Source of the DNA: Pyrrhoderma lamaoense
Lineage: Eukaryota; Basidiomycota; Agaricomycetes; Hymenochaetales; Hymenochaetaceae
Reading direction: 5' to 3'
Assembly (NCBI GenBank): GCA_002794735.1
Contig: NBAZ01000001.1
Coordinates: 3,534,001-3,598,000, forward strand
Length of the DNA stretch: 64,000 nucleotides
The translations under genes and the position numbers were made by a program. Positions 11,811 to 23,050 of this stretch are shown piece after piece (position 1 is the stretch's first letter; every line of letters begins with the position of its first letter). The notes under the pieces were generated by a model. It had not been told where the DNA came from. It was given only the letters and a program-made list of their open reading frames with translations, and did not search any database.

Positions 11811-12457
11811 ATTATTCTATCTTGCGAGCACGATAGACACCAACATTCATTCATCACCGCAATGTAACATAGGTTCGCAGGCCGGACACATAATCAGCAT
11901 CATCAAGTATTTATTGTCATCAAGTATCTATAGTCATCTAGTATTTATAGTCAAACCTCATTTTTTATTTATGCATGATGTATAATATGCAAGTAAATTA
12001 TTGTAGCATCACATTTTGTAACGCATTAATGCATACCATCGCATTTTATTATTTAATTACCCAGATAATACGAGCATCGATTATTTAACTATTAACTGAT
12101 GAACTAAGGTTTTTTTCTCTAAGTGAAAGAGTTATCTTCAAACCCTTGTCATATTCACTGACCGGGCTTAACTCTGATTATAGTTCATAATCAAAAGTCA
12201 GACTTGATAAAATAGCCTTCTCTCAAAAGCATACCAGTACTGAAGTGTTGTTCATCGTTTTTCATACTTCACTATATTACAATAACATTTTTTAAATCTA
12301 TATACATGTACTATACAAAAGTATCGAGAATTCAAAAAAATTATAGTTCCCTAAATTCCGTCTCAAGCTCCGTATCTCCAATCTTCACTTTTGAGATGCT
12401 ACGAAACAAAAAAAAATACATCAGCATATTCCTTCCTCCAACCCTTTGTTCGTCTCT
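11811..12457. other. Intergenic, phosphatase array to cupin 1
   Basis: Very AT-rich, with short near-repeats around 11910-11960. No gene supported. It holds the 3' ends of two convergent genes. Confidence 0.4.
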
Positions 12458-13142
12458 TTACTTACGAAGGAGGATGAAATACACTTTAGTCCACTCTGTT
12501 CCTCGTTGACCCATGCATGTATTGTTCCACGTTGGATTATGACATCACCTGGATGTAAGACTAGGCGCTTGTTATTATCAAGTACGAGTGTGAGAGTTCC
12601 TTGCATCACGATTCCATAATCAATCGTGATCGTTCGGTGGAAAGGCTATATATAGTCCACGAATAAATGTAAAGTCCCGACATCATCAGTAAGATCACCA
12701 ATACATATCGATAAGAGGGATTACGATAGAAACGATTAAAAAGTCGACAATCAGAAGTATGCAAGTACATACATACAGATCAACCCTCGGATCGAATACG
12801 GATACGAATCACTACTATTACTAATTGATCACTTACCGAACTAAGACCTGGAGGCATCCAAGCTACTCTAAAAGAACTCCCTTCGGGACTAACAAGATCA
12901 GTAGGATGATCCTTTACTAGATCCTTAAACTCAAGGTTCGGGCCGGTAGCATTATCAGATGGGAAACTATCCGTCCAATATAGATCTGTGAAGAATCCTG
13001 GAGCGCCAGGAAACGGACGAGGTTCTATCGGTTTGTCTTCCAGTACGATGCCTTTGGGGTCGTGTCCTGTTACGATGCGGCGGATGGCAGTTGGAGATGG
13101 TGCATTGGTACCAGGATCTGTGTTGGATGGTTGGGAAGACAT
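12458..13142 (-). CDS. Cupin-domain protein, no signal peptide (cupin 1)
   Basis: A small cupin with a Pro-rich N-terminus and no signal peptide. Exon 1 is 12837-13142 and exon 2 ends at 12645 on its 5' side; the join gives GLSS followed by PFHRTITIDYGIVMQG. Cupin motif 2 is visible as GDVIIQRGTIHAWVN, with its His and Asn kept. Motif 1 has only one His, so metal binding is uncertain. Near 12502 one base seems missing: adding one restores the ending seen in the paralogue at 29.7 kb (N-E-G-T-E-W then a short tail) and a stop at 12458. As given, the frame would run to 12421 with an unrelated tail. It lies next to the oxygenase gene on the same strand. The reaction is unknown; related fungal proteins are annotated only as cupin 2 domain proteins. 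Confidence 0.75.
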
Positions 13143-13756
13143 GGTCCTTAGAAACGTGTAGTAGGTTTGTGTGTGTATACAGATGTGTATCTAATCTTAC
13201 ACTTCTTTTTTTTGAGGCCTTTTTATAGTGAACAAGAGCTAATAACCGCTACTTGATATAGCCGTAGGTCTTCTGATTGCGAGAAGCTTTCAGTGATCCC
13301 AGTGAAATAAAAAAAAACAGGGTCAAGCTGAGTAGATATACCATGATTGATCTGTTCATTCCATACAAGGGGAAAAACAGAGGGGTGATTCTTCTTGAAT
13401 TCTTAGTCAGTTCCGTGACAGAGTAATTTGGAATCTCTCACGGATTTTCGACGGATCAAACGAAAATAAAATAACTAAGCATTTTGATCGATATTTGATA
13501 TTCGAGGAGATATCACCATATTTGTCCAGTCGTACTGCCCACGAGTGTGCGCTAGGTTGGTTGTCCACACTTCATAACTTCAAAACAGTCCCATATCGGA
13601 ATGTAATATGAGGTCATTTGGCACGTCTGAATAGACGTATATATTGATAATATTACAGTACATATATATAACACAAAGCCATTGATAATAACACAAACAT
13701 CTAGTCATACACATTCATCCGATCACCAGTAAGTACATTTAGGGTATTAATTGGTA
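13143..13756. other. Intergenic, cupin 1 to oxygenase
   Basis: This 614-bp spacer contains the cupin promoter with a TATA box at 13220-13227 (minus strand). The rest is AT-rich with no gene seen. Confidence 0.4.
13220..13227 (-). promoter_or_regulatory. TATA box of cupin 1
   Basis: TATAAAAA on the minus strand, about 80 bp upstream of the cupin ATG at 13142. Confidence 0.5.
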
Positions 13757-16700
13757 TTACGCAGGCACATCATACTATAACAAGATAACGTAAGCTTGAA
13801 AACATGATGTGATTCAAAAAAAAGATGGAACGTACCATAAGTTGAAGAGAACCAGGCCAGGGGGTCACCTCCCCAGTGTTTGATATATACATCTTATTAT
13901 CCGTCTATTTATATATAAAAATAGATAAGAAAATGGTCGCTAGTCTTACTAGTTAGTGCTATAACATACCTCATTAGATTTCAAGTTGAAACTCGCGCAA
14001 ACACCAGCAGGTCCAGGAGCACGACGGATATTTGGAAGTTTGAAGATAGCTTTCACTATCTCTGGAATAGTAGCTGCTACAAAGTCTACCCTGGACAACC
14101 ATGGAAACCGGCACCCTGCAGCTCATAGCTTTCTTTTGGACGTCTTGGATCGACGGCAGTGGGGTTAGGGAAGTCGATGGGCTATTACAAAAGAATTGTT
14201 AGGTTGATACAACGTACATCGAAGAATAGGAAGTTAAAACTACATTCAAGTGCGCATTCTTGAAGCTAGCGAAGATCGAATCACCCTTGTGGACTTGCAG
14301 TGGTTCCAACCCATCCCCTTGAGGGATAACATCATCTACTTCTACAGTACGGAATAGACCAGCATACTGCGGATTCAAACGCATCCCTTCTCGGACGTAC
14401 CCACGAAGTAATTCAGCGGCCTCCTCATCGTCTCTATGACAGATGCTGATCAGCGCTTACGTTCTTCCTCCCGGTATTCGGAAAGATAAAAGTCAATCAC
14501 TTGAGCGGCAGCTTGGGCATAGTTTACTGAAGATCCGACAGCGAGACCGATGACGCATGCTACGAGGGTGCGCATGTCTCTGCCAGAAGCAGCTAGGCGC
14601 GAAAGGAAATCATGACATTCTTTCCTCTTCTCTCCTCTTAGTTCTCCTAACCTCTCGAGCCCTGCGGCAGTAAAACCCTTGATAGGATTCTAGGAATCGA
14701 TCAGATGCGTCAGAAAATCTTCACAGTGTTTATAAAATTAGAATAACTGACTGTAGCTGCCAGAGGAGCTGCTTCCATGATACTTTGCTCGATCAGCTTG
14801 TTAAAGATATCCGAAATTTGTTTTGCTCCAGTCCGAAGTTTCCACCCATGTTCTGGTTGGACATTCTCAAAGACACACATGAATAAAACACTAAGGTATG
14901 TGTACATCTCCTGTTCGGTGATTATACCGTCTGGACTTGAGGCCGTCTTAAGTGGGATGCCACACTTTTGAGTTGAAAAAAAAAGCATAATTAGTAGATA
15001 TTCATACTCTTTGTCAGGTTTAAGCCACTTACGAGTCTATCAGCTGCCCAATGAACTGATACAAGATTGACGACATCGTTCACAACGTCGATACACCGTC
15101 CAGGATACCCTCGTACTCAAAGTTCTTCTCAGCAATAAGACGAACCGTAGTCTCCTTATACCAGTTCACAGCCTCGTTGTAAACTTCCGGATTAGGGAAC
15201 AACGCATGCCAAACCATTTTCCTATCCGCATTATGTCGCAAGCTATCGTCAAATGTCAACATAAACCGTATCCTTCCGTAAGGGCTTCCATATCTTGCTT
15301 ATAGATAACATGATACTTCTCGTTGTTTGCGAATACGTATCTGATTCCTGTTAGGGTGTTCAATACTTTGGGGATTGGTTCTGCTTTGGGACGTGTGAAG
15401 ACGTAGCCGTCGTTAACACGGTTGAGCTTGGTGAGGTTCTTTTTTGTTACCTCCGGAGTGAAGAATGGGAAAAGACTGTACGCGCTATTCTGTTAATTAG
15501 GCTTGTATTTAGCAAGATGTCGATCATGAGCACAGAAGAGGAGATGTGAAGTTACTCACAGCTGGGTAATGTCTTGGAAGGTGACGCATAAGTAGTCTAG
15601 GTAAAGCAGCACCAAAAGCACCGTTATCAGGGTCACGTACACAATCTTGGAAACCCCATGAAGTGAGGTTCCAGGGTGTGTAATCCTGAGTGTAATACCT
15701 ATCTCCACGAACAAGGGCAATAGCATCTCCAAGAATAGCACGAGTCATTGTATAACCACAGCAGATCCCACTACCCGGTCCAAGTGGCATACAATCCTCT
15801 GCTTGTAAACCGACATATAGCTCAAGGTTATCAATATGCCCATAGAGACGAGCAGCCTGCTGAGCGACATTCTTATCCGAACACCATTCGTCGAAGGAAT
15901 CAAATGCTTTGAGACCCAAGAAGGAACGGAACTCGTTCATGGTACAGACACCCCACGCGCGAGCTTGTTGAATTCCGAGAATTTCGATAACGCGGAGTGC
16001 AGAGGGTGTTCCACGAGCACGGTACGCGCCAGCTACTTTCTCTGTTGCGTCATGAAGGATCCCTGCGAGATCGTCATCGCTGAAGGTTCCATCCTTTTGA
16101 CGGTGTATCCTATCGACATTTAAAAAAATTTCAAGAGTAAGCCACAGAATTATATAAGAACAAAGAATTTAGTCGGAAAACAAGATATTTACCCTCCGAA
16201 TTCACGTTTCTTTGGTTCGGGATCAATCTTTCGGAACGCGCTGAGTGCGGCCACCTTAAAGTCATTCAAAGTAAGCGTCTCGAACGGTTTCCCTTGGAAG
16301 AGTTCATTAAACAGGTCTTCTGTCCACTTGATATCTTTTTCCGCTGTAGTTGCATGCCACCGATATAATACGTTGAATTCTGCTGAAACGTGGTTACCCT
16401 GTGCTCGACTGATGATTTGCCCACTTTGTGTAGTGATCGGGTCGAAAGGGTTCATGCTCCACGTGCTACCGTCACGACCCAATCCGAGGAAGCCCTATTT
16501 GTAATCGAGAATGTTAACAAGGTTAGTTTTGTTTGTTTCCCCGATCAAATGGTTCATGGTAGTTAACTTAATATCATATTGATATAAGCTTTCAAATCGA
16601 AGAAATCTCGTTTTTTATTTCTTTTTTTTTATTTAACGGGAGAAGAGAACATTTGTGTTCTTTTTACTCACAGCTACGTAGTCTCCGAAGATCATCGCCA

Positions 16701-17985
16701 TAAAATGCCCGCAATTCACAAGACGAGCGGTTTGGAAGATCTCCTCGTCTTGTGCTGCTCTCTTCTCGGGATCGGAAGGAGGCGGATCAACCCAACGTTT
16801 TCGCTCATTGATTTTGAGAAGCATATTTGCAATGTACTAACAATGAAGAAGAATAGAAAAGGAAAGAGGGGAAGATGAAGAGTGAGAATCAATCAGATGT
16901 TCATCGTCGAGAGAAGTCCACATTTCACACTCACATTATGATTCCGGCTGAATATCACTAGAAGAACACTAGCTGCGGTGGGACGAAGAACAGACGTTCT
17001 TCACTGAAAGTATCAGGGTACAAAAGACCTCTTCCTTTCTCCTTATCACGAACTTCATCTTGAGTTCGTTGATCGTATCCGTACAGTGGGGAAAGATCAA
17101 GATAAGACGTTGTGTTGTTCTTATTCACATCAATAGGATCCGTTCGGAATAGAGAGTGAGTGACGAGAGAGGCGAAGGCAAACGTTAGGGATGAGTTCCT
17201 CCCCGGATGAGCTTGGAACTACTCTCATTACGAAATTTCGAAAAAGAGGAAGGAGATAAGAAGAAAAAAACACAGTATGAAAAAAGAGGATATTAAATCT
17301 AACGGAGTTTGAAAACGAGAAACTTACGTCTCGGGCTTTAAGAATAGTGTCAAAGATCAAACCAGGGTCTGGGAGTGTGTTCTCTGGCAACGGGTGTTTT
17401 CCTTGTACAGAGCGGGCGTAAGGCAATCCCGATTTACCAAGCTCAGGAAACTGAGGGTTGTTTCCGCTACCATCGGCGTTCCTGAACTCAAACTGTTTTC
17501 CAAGGTACGTAGCAGGCGGGTGAGTGAGGGTGTTATACAAAACTGCCATTGCCTCATTGTTCAGTTTGTTTTGCAAGTTCCCCGGGGGTAGTTTGGTGAT
17601 AGACGCGAGGAGGTTGACGAAGAACCCTTTTCGGTCGTCGACGTCTTCTTTGTTGAGGAGAGCGTTTATGATGCCTGGTACGTCCTTTGGGGTGATGACT
17701 GGACCGCGTAAGGCAGCGGTCTGAGTCTTTGATACGAGTTCGTATAATTCTGAATGAGCATCGCTTGGACCTGTTTCTCCAGTTGCTCGAGCTTCCTCGT
17801 CATATCGACCGTCTGGGGCAGTGGGCAAAGGTCGATCGGAGAGATGTAACAGCTCCGCTCCTGACTATATATATACAATACCCCACCGAGTTCATCAGCC
17901 ACAGAAGTTTAAATGTATGCATTAATAAGATGTTTAAACGCACTACTATGAGGGATTTGGTAAAATCAATATAAGGCCTAGCCAT
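13757..17985 (-). CDS. ppo: Psi-producing oxygenase / linoleate diol synthase-like (heme dioxygenase-P450 fusion)
   Basis: A two-domain oxylipin enzyme. The N-terminal peroxidase-like domain turns linoleic or oleic acid into a hydroperoxide. The C-terminal P450-like domain rearranges it to a diol or related product, and such oxylipins steer fungal development. Dioxygenase motifs: LTHPPATYLG (distal His), SRNHNYIA-type region, NCGHFMAMIFGDYV, GNHVSAEFNVLYRWHA (catalytic Tyr, proximal His). P450 motifs: VREGMRLNPQ (ExxR-like) and GAGFHGCPG (heme-thiolate Cys). The Cys is present, unlike PpoC-type enzymes, so the second domain may be active. Exon 1 is probably 17947-17985 (MARPYIDFTK...), joined to 17864; the last exon is 13757-13774, giving an ending ...LMYDVPA. 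Two single-base deletions (near 14453, and near 14090 just after the heme Cys) break the frame; restoring one base at each recovers family sequence. They look like sequencing errors. Confidence 0.9.
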
Positions 17986-19126
17986 ATTTAAAGATGGGGT
18001 TTGGGATAAGGATGAGATTGGAATAGGGAAGGATAGGTCTTTATATATATAAATCAAGGATATCAAAAAATCGAAAGAAAGAGAGTCATCATCAATCTTG
18101 AATCTATCACTTCTCCCCGCCTCCCCACAGCAAGGGCAACAAACCAATACAGCGGAGATCAATTCATAAAATATAGATAAAGATAAAAAACCACGATAAA
18201 TCCATCCATCCTCATACCCTACTTGTGATTTGAAACCATCCTCCCCCCCGGTCAAAAGGCCGTACCGACAAGAAGAAGAGTAGAAGTAAATGATGTTCAT
18301 CAAGATCGAAGAAGTCCCAGCCTAAAGTTGGTCCCCTCAGGGTTCCCCGTTCAAACAAAGAGAAGAAAAAAGAAACAGAAACAAAACACAGCAATGCTCT
18401 CCCGCCCGCCCTCGAGACGGTAGCGATTTCTTTACTTAGTTGGATCTCAAATTAGGAACAAAGACTCGATGATGAGTCAACTGGATATTCATATCTAATT
18501 TAAACTCCCAACTCCCCTCCGGGCTATTTGCCTATGATATAAACGGAATGAGGAGAAAAGAAAGCGAGGAGCTATACATGTACAGGAACAGGACTCGGGA
18601 GGAAGCAATCTTTCCGGGGACACGCGCTTGTGACACGCGTTGAGTCGGGTCTGATCTAATCCCGGATTTAGACTTGTTTTTCTTCAGCGCACACACACAA
18701 TAAAAAAAAAGTTGGGAAATGAAGGACTTGATATCAAGTGTTTTTAATAATTTGATTTTGACCCAAGATTTTCCACTTCGAGTTGGGATTATTAGTATCT
18801 CTGTACCTCTGTTATCTGTTATACATGCAACGTCGCAGAGTGAGAAAGAACTCGTTTACCTTTTCGTTATGTTTATGTGTATATGTCATATATTTAGATA
18901 AGTATATAAACTAAACAGCGACATGTCCGGAGTGAAGATAGCTACTTCGTTAATTTGATTAATAGAGTTTAGAATTAGAAGAAAGAACTTTATCTCCTCA
19001 TGGATGATGTATAATCATTACCAGTGATACATGAAAGAACCAACGAAGTCCAAAAGAAAAGAGTAGGAGAAGAAGAAAAAAAGATGGATACAGAGTGATG
19101 AAACCATCCCGATACAACTTTACCCA
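17986..19126. other. Intergenic, oxygenase promoter side
   Basis: This 1.1-kb stretch holds the upstream region of the oxygenase gene, with a TATA element at 18041-18053, and the 3' flank of the siroheme gene. No gene is supported. Confidence 0.45.
18041..18053 (-). promoter_or_regulatory. TATA box of the oxygenase gene
   Basis: An alternating TA element lies about 57 bp upstream of the proposed ATG at 17985, which supports that start. Confidence 0.5.
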
Positions 19127-21001
19127 TTAAAACATCTCCCATAACGAGTCTAGTCCCTCACTTACTCTCCATCGTCGGCCATCTAACCACTTATCCACTC
19201 TTGCTTTATCACGAGTCTCAAGTGAAACTTCACCATCCTCGTGACCATCCACATCCAACACCGACATATCACCTTCTCCATGAAGCGAAAGGACGGACCA
19301 CCCGATCACTAACAGTCCGGGGGGACGTTGCTCGCCAGAACTATCCAAAGCAAGCACGATATCCGACAGACGGGCAGAGATCACCCGTTGGTCTGACATG
19401 GATGCTCTCTCGATGATAGCTGTTGGCGTATAAGGTGGATAAGGTACGTGTTTATCATCTCCATCTCCTTCTAGTAACTTATCCACCATAGACTGTAATC
19501 TAGCAACGCCCATGAGTATAACCGTAGTACGTGAGCGCTCATATCCAGGTAGCCGACCTCGTGCTCCACCTCTTCCGACGCCCGTACAGACACTCAAGGA
19601 ATCAGCTGCCCCACGTTGCGTCACAGGAATGTTTGCGAGTAACGGAGCGGCGAGAGCGGAAGAAATCCCGGGAATGATGAGTGTTGGATTCCGTGTGCAC
19701 GAAGGAAGAGTACCTCTTCCCCTACGCGTCCGTATAGCGCAGGATCACCCTGTTTGAGACGGACGACTGTTTTGCCGGCTTTGGCTCCTGATAAGGCGAG
19801 GTCCATTAGTTCCTGTTGAGCACCTTCTGCGTTACCGGGAACTTGCGCGCTACGTGTACTTCCACGTGAGTCGGAATGAGAGCGAGCACAGCTGCTGGTA
19901 CTAGTTTGTCGGTGAGCACGATATCAGCCTCTTTGGTAAGAGCTGTGTGAGCGGCGAGTGTGAGTAATGAAGGGTGTCCAGGTCCTGAGCCTACAAGCAG
20001 TACCCGACCCTTCGCCTTCTCTTCCTTCTTCAAAGGCAGTGTAAGAGAAAGATCATGATGAGATGGAGTTGATTCCAAGGTAAGATTAGAAAGCTGAGCC
20101 ACGCGGAAGAAGGTGTGTGGTCTCCATCAAGCATTCTCACCATTTCGTCTTCCCGAAGCGCAGCGAGCTGAGACAAGGACCAGTATTCGCTGATCTGTGC
20201 AACCCATTTCATGCGCCGTCTGACCCTCTCTGACTCGTTCTCTGTATTAGCACCGAGAATGCGTTGCTCTACAGGTCTATTTGGAGATGATACCGTCAGT
20301 TCTTCGTTCACCTCGTTTTCAACAGCGTCCTCTACATCAGCAACAGAAGAAGCTCTTGCTAAATCACGCAACCTCCCAATTTTTTCGACTGCCATCCCGG
20401 CGTCTGAAGATGCTAATTTAGCCACCAAGTCACGCTTTATTCGGCCTGATAGTCTACACCCTTTCCCGTTTGTTGTGACCGCTAGTTGAAGCGGCGTTGC
20501 TATTTCTGTATCTCTGTCTGAAAAGCGGTGTGTTGCGCATACGGTGAAGTCACAGAGTCCTGGCATGTCCGTGACGTTAACGGGTATGTTCCTTTTCTTG
20601 CACACTTGACGAAGTTGGGCCGCAGAGGTACGGGAACGTTGATTTGGGCCTATAAGTGTGTCTGTTATGAATACCAGCGAGATTTCTCCAGGTGGTAAGT
20701 CATCTAAGAAAGTGTCGAGTGCTAGGACGTCTCTGTCTTGTGACGTTCCCGACGGTCCTGCGAGCTCGTCAAAGTCGAGTACCTCCAGTTCTCCAGTCTC
20801 ATGCCTCCATCTGATTTCTTCACATGCGTTTAGGATGCCTCCTTTTGCCAAGACGACCACTTTTGAGTCAGATTCTAGTGCGGAGAAGGTACGTGCGGCT
20901 GCTAGTTTTCCTGACCCGACAATGAGAACAAGTCTTGCTCTAAACGCTAGCATCAACGATGCCCCTCTTTGAGGACTAGCAAATTGTTGCTGCACGGTCA
21001 T
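19127..21001 (-). CDS. MET1: Siroheme synthase-like fusion: Met8-like domain plus uroporphyrinogen-III C-methyltransferase
   Basis: Siroheme biosynthesis for sulfite (and nitrite) reductase. The N-terminal third (20400-21001) is Met8/CysG-like: [14 protein letters not shown] (NAD-binding loop), [32 protein letters not shown]. The C-terminal half is the SAM-dependent methyltransferase: [82 protein letters not shown]. The layout matches bacterial CysG and fused fungal Met1 proteins. The ATG at 21001 is the first in frame. As given, the frame is broken three times, near 20120, 19836 and 19685. At each place one added base, two of them in a run of C or G, restores conserved sequence. No introns are needed. 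I read this as one intact gene with sequence errors. Confidence 0.9.
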
Positions 21002-21624
21002 CTCTGTCCTAGATTCAGTGATGAAGATGAAGGGAACAGATTGAGATTCGTAAACATATTATTAAGAAAAGAGATTTTTTTCTTTCTAAGGCGATGACTT
21101 TTTTTATATGTGTGCAATTTTTTTTTTTCCTTTCGTGAATTAGAGAAAGTGATGATTATGATAGGACCATTGCGCAATCCTTATGCGCGTTGGCGTCGAT
21201 CTCGGACGTTTAATTAATAGGATTTGCGTGTGTATTATGGATTTCAGGCACATGTTGCAACGATGTGTGTATGCACGTTGTATTGATATTTGACTTAAAT
21301 GAAAACAACGGATGGACTCGTATCTTCCTGACGAACATCAATCAAGTAGAGGATAATAGATGTGATATATCACAAGATCAATGAAATACATCACGAGTAT
21401 GAGATTAAGTAGAGTTGATTGGAAATATTTGATATCAATGATATATCTGTGAAGAACATTATTATACAAACAAGCAATATACAGAAAGGAAAAACAAAGG
21501 TAGTGAAAACATGAGAGTATAAATACAGTTATTTGTGGTGAAGTTCATGATTCCATAGTGTCTCATATTAATAAAAGGGTTATACAAAAAGGAAAGAGTA
21601 AAATATATATATATTTTTGTGAAT
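21002..21624. other. Intergenic, siroheme gene promoter
   Basis: AT-rich stretch with homopolymer T runs near 21080-21130. It contains the promoter of the minus-strand siroheme gene and the 3' flank of the coiled-coil gene. No gene supported. Confidence 0.4.
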
Positions 21625-22696
21625 CTATATAATTCGGTCAACCTCCTTTCTCAACGCTTCGAATCGACGTGCTTCTCCCTCGCTCGAGCAACCTCTTCAG
21701 CAAGACGATTTTCACGAGTTTGCATACGTTCCTCCCTAGTATATAATCAATCATAAATATACAAATTTTAGAATGAAGATCATTATTATTATCATTATTT
21801 GGTTCACATACATTCCAATAATCAAAGCTCTAACTTCAGCTATATGCGAAAGAGCTGAATTCAATGTTTGTGCGTTAGCTGCTGGCGTGTTTTGTCGTGG
21901 AGTCGATTGTTGGCCGTTGGGTATTTCTTCTATGCTTGATTCTGATTTTAGGAAGGAAGGGACTGTGATTCGTCGTAGTTTGGATTTCCTTCTAAACCGG
22001 TACTTTCTGCTTGTGGAAGGAAAAAGGATGAGGTGTCTCCAGGACGGAGAAAGGCAGTACGACCTGAGAGTGTTGTAGATGATGGTATATTAAGAGAGGT
22101 CTATATGATTTTTTTTTATTTATTTTTATTTTATTTTAGTATTTGATTATGATTGGATCGAAGTATTTTGATTTATGGACTAACGAACCTGCCAATTTTC
22201 TCCGGCCAGTTTAGCCAGCTCACGTTCCAACATCTTTTCACGATTTTTAACTCTGGAAATTAGGAGAGAGAGAGAGCAGTCAGTTTGTCACATATAGCGA
22301 CACATAGTTTGATCCAACAACCTATCAAGTTCAGCCATACATCTTTCATTCTCTCTTTGTGTTCCGGTCAATATGAGCTCGAGATTCCTATATTCCCTTT
22401 CGAGTTCTTGAATCTCTTCAATAGGAGGTCTTTGACTCAGTTGATCTTGAAGAGTGAGTATCTGTGCTTTGAGCTGAGTAATACAAAGTCGGGTATCCCG
22501 GAATCAGTTGAAGTGTATATAGGCTGATTAAGAGACCCCATGTACTGACTTTATCGTTGTCCCGTTCTGATGCCAGCAATTGCTTCCTAAGTGTCTCTTC
22601 AATAGACTCTTCCTCTTTGACAATTCCCAGATCATCTACGAGAGAGGAAGATGAGCCTCTAGTGTTGTGGTTCCTTAACGAGTGAGCTCTCCTCAT
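21625..22696 (-). CDS. Coiled-coil protein, function unknown
   Basis: I do not recognise this protein. It starts MRRAHSLRNHNTRGSSSS (ATG at 22696), followed by a long Glu/Arg/Leu heptad-like region (ETLRKQLLASERDNDK, ILTLQDQLSQRPPIEEIQ, LEREYRNLELILTG, LERELAKLAGENWQ). A Ser/Pro/Asn-rich linker follows, then a second short helix (LIIGMEERMQTRENRLAEE) ending in an Arg/Glu helix before the stop at 21625. Introns fall near 22473-22547, 22255-22330, 22081-22190 and 21737-21810. One base seems missing near 21953 and another near 21680. The make-up suggests a structural or cytoskeletal adaptor; that is inference from composition only. Confidence 0.6.
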
Positions 22697-23050
22697 GATT
22701 AAGCTTTAATCAATGACTGGGGGTATATACCACCGGGGTGCCCCTTCCCTCCCTAAGGCTATTGAAGACGCGGCGGTCACGACCCCAACGGGAAAACCAA
22801 GTTTGGGAAAAAAGGCAGCGTGACAATTGACAGAGAGGGGACGGGAATAAACGTGCGTCACGCGCTTTTGAGTTAAGAACTCTAGAAACGTGGTGAAAAA
22901 GAAGACGGCTTCTTCAACACAAAAAAAATTATTTATTTTTTCTTTCCTTTTTTGACTATTCCACGATCTGGTTTTCGACGACCGACAGGAAAGGACGTTG
23001 GGCTCTCTCTTACGTCTGTGCTTGTGTGGGGCTCGTTTAACGTTTACGAG

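Noticed and set aside
19836..19860. Programmed ribosomal frameshifting in the siroheme gene
   Set aside because: Three shifts in one gene plus similar shifts in many unrelated genes fit sequencing error far better.
20211..20972. Plus-strand frames within the siroheme gene
   Set aside because: Antisense shadows of a conserved methyltransferase/Met8-like protein.
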